Assembly: GCA_024400935.1 (NCBI GenBank)
Contig: JAKSLZ010000021.1
Location: 1 to 38,082 of the forward strand
Direction: 5' to 3'
From: Muribaculaceae bacterium
GTDB lineage: Bacteria; Bacteroidota; Bacteroidia; Bacteroidales; Muribaculaceae
DNA length: 38,082 bases
Below the pieces are notes generated by a model, which worked only from the letters and a program-made list of their open reading frames with translations, was not told the origin of the DNA and did no database searches. The position numbers were made by a program, and so were the translations under genes. Shown piece by piece: positions 34,931-38,082 of the stretch (its first letter is position 1; the number at the start of each line of letters is the position of its first letter).

Positions 34931-35875
34931 ATGATATTGTTAAATGACATACAAAAGTGTACTGGCCTCGCAGCTGTATTGTTTGGTCTTGTGTTCTCGA
35001 TGACCTCGTGTTTCACTGGGGTAGAGAATACACCCAAGATTACAGAAAAAGATGTCTCACGCACTATTGATGCACTGGAACGCCGCCAGCCCACAATGAC
35101 ACTTAAGCCGTTTGTTGACTCGGTGCCAAATTGGGAAACCTCTAAGAGGTTCTTTGTCACTGATGATCAGGTGAAGTTGTTTCTTAATTATGACCAGAGT
35201 CTTGATTCTGTAAAACTGAGTGGCAAATACTTGACTTACAATGGGTACACCACTCAACTCGGCATAGACAATCGTGATGTGGTAGTGCTGAATTTTATGG
35301 AGTCGGGTAATAAATATTCCTACAACACAGGCAAAACAATGAATGAGTTCTCATCTAAATATGGGTTGCCACTGCTCGTTGATATGGATATGGTCAATCA
35401 TTATGGCACGCAACTTATAGGAAAGGATGTGTATATAAAAACAGCTGTGTGGTATGACATGACAAGTGGCTACAAGGTTCAGGGCAGGCACTTTATTAAA
35501 GTCCATATAGACAGTCTGCTGCCAGGCAACAAGGTAATGCCTCTCAAAGTTGCATTTACTGCCAGTGATGACGGGCAGAATGCGTTTGTGTGGATGACAA
35601 CAACCCGCGAAACGGTTAATAACAGGGATTATGATTCGTTGTTCAGCTCAAAGGATATACACAGCAATTATCCAGATATTACCCCTGAGCATTGGAATCT
35701 AATAGTGCACGGTCAAGTTGCTCTCAACATGACAAAAGAGGAATGTAGGCTGTCATTAGGAGCTCCTAAGATGATTTCTCGCCAGCCCAATCAGGCTGAA
35801 GTGCGTGAATACTGGTACTACGACGGCGGTTCTTACCTACAATTTGTAGACGGATTGCTGAATGCCTTTAGATAA
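34931..35875 (+). CDS. lipoprotein with BamE/SmpA-like C-terminal segment
   Basis: A 314-aa protein starting MILLNDIQKC. The hydrophobic stretch GLAAVLFGLVFSMTSC ends in a plausible lipobox (SMTSC, Cys at about residue 27), so it is probably an outer- or inner-membrane lipoprotein. The central 200 residues are beta-rich and not recognised. The last 55 residues (GQVALNMTKEECRLSLGAPK...EYWYYDGGSYLQFVDGLL) follow the BamE/SmpA pattern: turn, short helix with LG-P, then W-Y strand and F-DG strand. Role in envelope assembly is possible but unproven. It is followed after 6 bp by a metallo-hydrolase gene, so the two form an operon. Confidence 0.75.
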   Translation: MILLNDIQKCTGLAAVLFGLVFSMTSCFTGVENTPKITEKDVSRTIDALERRQPTMTLKPFVDSVPNWETSKRFFVTDDQVKLFLNYDQSLDSVKLSGKYLTYNGYTTQLGIDNRDVVVLNFMESGNKYSYNTGKTMNEFSSKYGLPLLVDMDMVNHYGTQLIGKDVYIKTAVWYDMTSGYKVQGRHFIKVHIDSLLPGNKVMPLKVAFTASDDGQNAFVWMTTTRETVNNRDYDSLFSSKDIHSNYPDITPEHWNLIVHGQVALNMTKEECRLSLGAPKMISRQPNQAEVREYWYYDGGSYLQFVDGLLNAFR

Positions 35876-35881
35876 AAACAG

Positions 35882-36649
35882 ATGGAAGCAAAAGTTGAAA
35901 TAGAATTTCTCGGAACTGGAACATCAACGGGTGTGCCTCTGATAGGATGCGGATGTGAAGTGTGCGCTTCGTCAAATCCGCATGACAGCAGGCTGAGGGC
36001 TTCGGTTGTGGTTCGAGTCAATGGCACGAATTTGTTGATAGACTGTGGTCCCGACTTCCGCACGCAGATGTTAAGAGCCTCAAGTGTTAAACTTGATGCA
36101 CTGCTGGTGACGCATATTCACTATGACCATGTGGCAGGAATTGATGACTTAAGAGTCTATAGCAAGACAGAGGCGTTTCCGGTGTATGGTCAGCGCGAAG
36201 TACTGGCTGACATGCAGAAGCACATGCCATATTGCTTCTCTGAGAAACCTTATCCGGGGTCTCCGGTTTTGAAGCTTGTGGAAGTAGGGGAGAGCCCCTT
36301 CTGTGTAAATGGTGTTACAGTGGTACCCCTGCCTGTGATGCATGGTAAGCTGCCAATCTTGGGGTTCAGAATTGGAGACGTGGCTTATATTACAGATGCC
36401 AAAACGATACCTTCTTCAACCATTGACAAGATTAAAGGCGTTAGAATACTTGTCGTGAATGCACTGAGGCGGGAGGAACATCCCACACACATGAATGTGG
36501 ATGCCGCTTTGAAAGTAGTAGATATGGTAAAGCCTCATGTTGCATATTTTACGCACATGAGTCACCGCATTGGCCTGCACGATGCAGTTCAAAAAGGGTT
36601 GCCCGAAGGTGTAAATTTGGCCTATGACGGCCTGATTGTGCGCTCTTGA
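35882..36649 (+). CDS. PhnP-like metallo-beta-lactamase-fold hydrolase
   Basis: A 255-aa cytoplasmic MBL-fold enzyme. The metal-binding core is THIHYDHVAGIDDLR (HxHxDH); further ligands are in LPVMHG, YITDAKTIP and FTHMSHRIG. The N-terminal GTGTSTGVPLIGCGCEVC carries a Cys pair like the structural zinc site of PhnP phosphodiesterases. PhnP cleaves cyclic ribosyl phosphates; relatives in Bacteroidetes without phosphonate genes probably act on other phosphodiesters or nucleotides, and no phosphonate genes are here. It is co-transcribed with the upstream lipoprotein (6-bp gap). The substrate is not predictable from sequence. Confidence 0.85.
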   Translation: MEAKVEIEFLGTGTSTGVPLIGCGCEVCASSNPHDSRLRASVVVRVNGTNLLIDCGPDFRTQMLRASSVKLDALLVTHIHYDHVAGIDDLRVYSKTEAFPVYGQREVLADMQKHMPYCFSEKPYPGSPVLKLVEVGESPFCVNGVTVVPLPVMHGKLPILGFRIGDVAYITDAKTIPSSTIDKIKGVRILVVNALRREEHPTHMNVDAALKVVDMVKPHVAYFTHMSHRIGLHDAVQKGLPEGVNLAYDGLIVRS

Positions 36650-36726
36650 ATCCCGAAAAGGGCAAAAAACGAGGCTAATATATCAACATTTTGATAAATA
36701 ATAACAACAATATAAAAATATTGCAT

Positions 36727-36734
36727 TAACTTTG
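36727..36734 (+). promoter_or_regulatory. -7 box for the SPOR-folE operon
   Basis: TAACTTTG, 26 nt before the ATG at 36761; matches TAnnTTTG without a clear -33 partner. Confidence 0.55.
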
Positions 36735-36760
36735 CAAATTGAAAATTAGACAAAACAATT

Positions 36761-37336
36761 ATGAGAAGATCTTTTATTGGAAACGTTATTACGCTCGTAA
36801 TAGTAGCATTATTTTCGGTATGTGCTGTAGCGCAGGATTCAAAAGTGAATGTGACAGTACCTTCTGGATTGACTAAGCGTAGCAACAGCGGTGCTTCTTC
36901 TAGTAGCGCATCTTCTGCATCTAGTGGCGGTGCCGCTAGATCAGGCAACACCGGTGCACGTAAAAGGACTACTGCAGGCCAAGGTTCTAGCAAAGAAGGA
37001 CAGCAAGAAGTAAAGAAAAAGAAAAAACAACTCAATGTTAACGTTACCCAGCAGAAGAAAGCCGGTACAAAAGTAGGTTTCCGCGTTCAGGTTTTGACTG
37101 AAAGCACTGCTAATGGCAAAGTAAATGCCCAGCAGCGCGCTAAAGCCATCGCGCTGAAATTTCCCCAGTACCGTGCTTACATCAGCTTCAATGCGCCCGC
37201 ATGGCGTTTAAGATTGGGCGACTTCCTTGACCAGGAGGACGGCCAGACGGCGTTGAATATGCTCAAGAAAGCCTTCCCTCAATATGCTAAAGATATGGTC
37301 CTGGTAAAGGATAATATTAATTTGTGGAAAAAATAA
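36761..37336 (+). CDS. exported SPOR-domain protein
   Basis: A 191-aa protein with signal peptide MRRSFIGNVITLVIVALFSVCAVAQ. A low-complexity Ser/Gly/Ala stretch (about 40-65) and a basic patch KKKKK (about 86-90) follow. The C-terminal about 85 residues form a SPOR domain (GFRVQVLTESTANGK, AKAIALKFPQYRAYISFNAP, RLRLGDFLDQEDGQTALNML). SPOR domains bind denuded glycan strands of peptidoglycan and are often at division sites; here it would be periplasmic. Its TAA stop overlaps the folE ATG by one base (TAATG), so the two genes are translationally coupled, although their functions are unrelated. Confidence 0.9.
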   Translation: MRRSFIGNVITLVIVALFSVCAVAQDSKVNVTVPSGLTKRSNSGASSSSASSASSGGAARSGNTGARKRTTAGQGSSKEGQQEVKKKKKQLNVNVTQQKKAGTKVGFRVQVLTESTANGKVNAQQRAKAIALKFPQYRAYISFNAPAWRLRLGDFLDQEDGQTALNMLKKAFPQYAKDMVLVKDNINLWKK

Positions 37337-37920
37337 TGGCAAGCAACACACCAGATATTGATATGCAAAAAGCTGAGCTTATTGCTGAGCATCTGCGCGC
37401 TATAATTGAGTTACTGGGCGAAGATCCCGAAAGGGAAGGTCTGGTGAAGACTCCGTTGCGTGCTGCTAAGGCAATGCTCGAAAATACACGCGGATATAAG
37501 CAGGACGCATCGGCTATAGTGCGTTCTGCTATATTCCAGCATCCGGGATCGCAAATGGTGATTGTTAAGGACATTGAATTCTATTCATTGTGCGAGCATC
37601 ACATTTTGCCGTTCTTCGGTACAGTCTCTGTAGGTTATATACCCAATGGAGAGATTGTGGGACTTAGTAAACTCGCTCGTTTGGTAGACGTGTTCTCTCG
37701 TCGTCTGCAAGTTCAAGAGCGACTTACACAGGAAATATGCTGTGAACTGGCCGAATCTTTGTCATCACAAGGAGTGATTGTAGTGTGCCAGGCTCAACAC
37801 TTGTGCATGAAAATGCGAGGAGTAGAGAAGCAGGAGTCAAAAACAGTTACTATGCACTATACTGGTGATTTTAAAGATGTTGCGCTTCGTAATGAATTTT
37901 TCGAGCTTTTGAAGAAATAA
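37336..37920 (+). CDS. folE: GTP cyclohydrolase I
   Basis: Converts GTP to 7,8-dihydroneopterin triphosphate, the first step of folate (and queuosine-type) synthesis. From the ATG at 37336 it is 194 aa. The zinc ligands and active site are visible in SLCEHHILPFFG and VVCQAQHLCMKMRG, with GLSKLARLVDVFSRRLQVQE between them; the N-terminal RAIIELLGEDPEREGLVKTP is family-typical. An in-frame GTG at 37324 lies inside the upstream gene; the ATG overlapping its stop codon is preferred. The C-terminus ends FFELLKK. No distinct terminator is seen; the next unit, tRNA-Gly, has its own promoter. Confidence 0.97.
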   Translation: MASNTPDIDMQKAELIAEHLRAIIELLGEDPEREGLVKTPLRAAKAMLENTRGYKQDASAIVRSAIFQHPGSQMVIVKDIEFYSLCEHHILPFFGTVSVGYIPNGEIVGLSKLARLVDVFSRRLQVQERLTQEICCELAESLSSQGVIVVCQAQHLCMKMRGVEKQESKTVTMHYTGDFKDVALRNEFFELLKK

Positions 37921-37957
37921 AAAAATCAACTTTTTTTTGAATTTTTTCGTCGAAAAA

Positions 37958-37989
37958 TTTGGTCAGTAACAAAAAAGTGCGTACCTTTG
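37958..37989 (+). promoter_or_regulatory. promoter of tRNA-Gly
   Basis: TTTG (37958-37961), 20 nt, TACCTTTG (37982-37989): a textbook Bacteroidetes promoter, 38 nt before the tRNA. Confidence 0.85.
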
Positions 37990-38027
37990 CACTCGCAATC
38001 GGGAAATAACCCACTAAGGTTGCAAAC

Positions 38028-38082
38028 GCGAAAATAGCTCAGTTGGTAGAGCGCGACCTTGCCAAGGTCGAGGTCGCGGGTC
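38028..38082 (+). tRNA. tRNA-Gly (GCC), cut by the window end
   Basis: Acceptor GCGAAAA, D-arm GCTC-AGTTGGTA-GAGC, anticodon stem CGACC/GGTCG with loop TTGCCAA and anticodon GCC at 38061-38063, and the start of the T-arm. The 3' part lies outside the window. Confidence 0.95.

Overview
The window comes from a Bacteroidales-type anaerobe (Bacteroidetes). The main evidence is a set of promoters of the Bacteroidetes sigma-ABfr type, TTTG followed after about 20 nt by TAnnTTTG. Examples lie before the gene at 22631, before tRNA-Gly and before citD. Supporting evidence is the absence of strong Shine-Dalgarno sequences, the family content (BspA-type leucine-rich repeats, GH92 mannosidases, VirE/PriCT-type mobile-element proteins) and a succinate-to-propionate pathway with a sodium-pumping methylmalonyl-CoA decarboxylase. 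The family cannot be fixed from this sequence alone; a gut Muribaculaceae- or Prevotellaceae-like organism fits.

Layout. 1-2162: an exported Ig/lectin-fold protein whose C-terminus looks like the variable region of a diversity-generating retroelement (DGR), a long hairpin, and a truncated MutS-like DGR accessory gene; no reverse transcriptase or template repeat is present. 2190-10938 (minus strand): a seven-gene operon citD-citE-citF-citX-citC/citG fusion-aconitase-isocitrate dehydrogenase, with its own promoter and terminator. 11045-13517: a BspA-like repeat protein, about 900 bp of non-coding DNA dominated by a 431-bp palindromic element and a second 139-bp one, and a broken PriCT/VirE-type gene. 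13711-18272: two convergent exported GH92 glycosidases. 18363-22343: both methylmalonyl-CoA mutase subunits, the small one with three unusual cysteine clusters. 22631-28000: an exported BPL_N-type amidotransferase-fold protein, YraN, an unknown two-repeat protein, tRNA-Met, PRPP synthetase and a cytoplasmic GH13 enzyme. 27960-32424: the sodium-pump operon mce-mmdA-mmdD-mmdC-mmdB, whose biotin carrier has two biotinyl domains. 32601-37989: dnaK behind a sigma-54-type promoter, a lipoprotein plus metallo-hydrolase pair, a SPOR protein plus folE pair, then tRNA-Gly cut by the window end.

How the genes work together. Citrate lyase splits citrate into acetate and oxaloacetate, while aconitase and isocitrate dehydrogenase take citrate to 2-oxoglutarate, so one transcript controls both fates of citrate. 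Oxaloacetate can be reduced to succinate by enzymes not in this window. Succinyl-CoA is rearranged by MutAB, epimerised by Mce and decarboxylated by Mmd to propionyl-CoA, with export of sodium ions. Most of the window is ordinary core metabolism. The parts most worth a second look are the DGR remnant, the composition of the citrate operon, the Cys-rich MutA, the double-biotin carrier, the sigma-54-type dnaK promoter and the palindromic intergenic elements.
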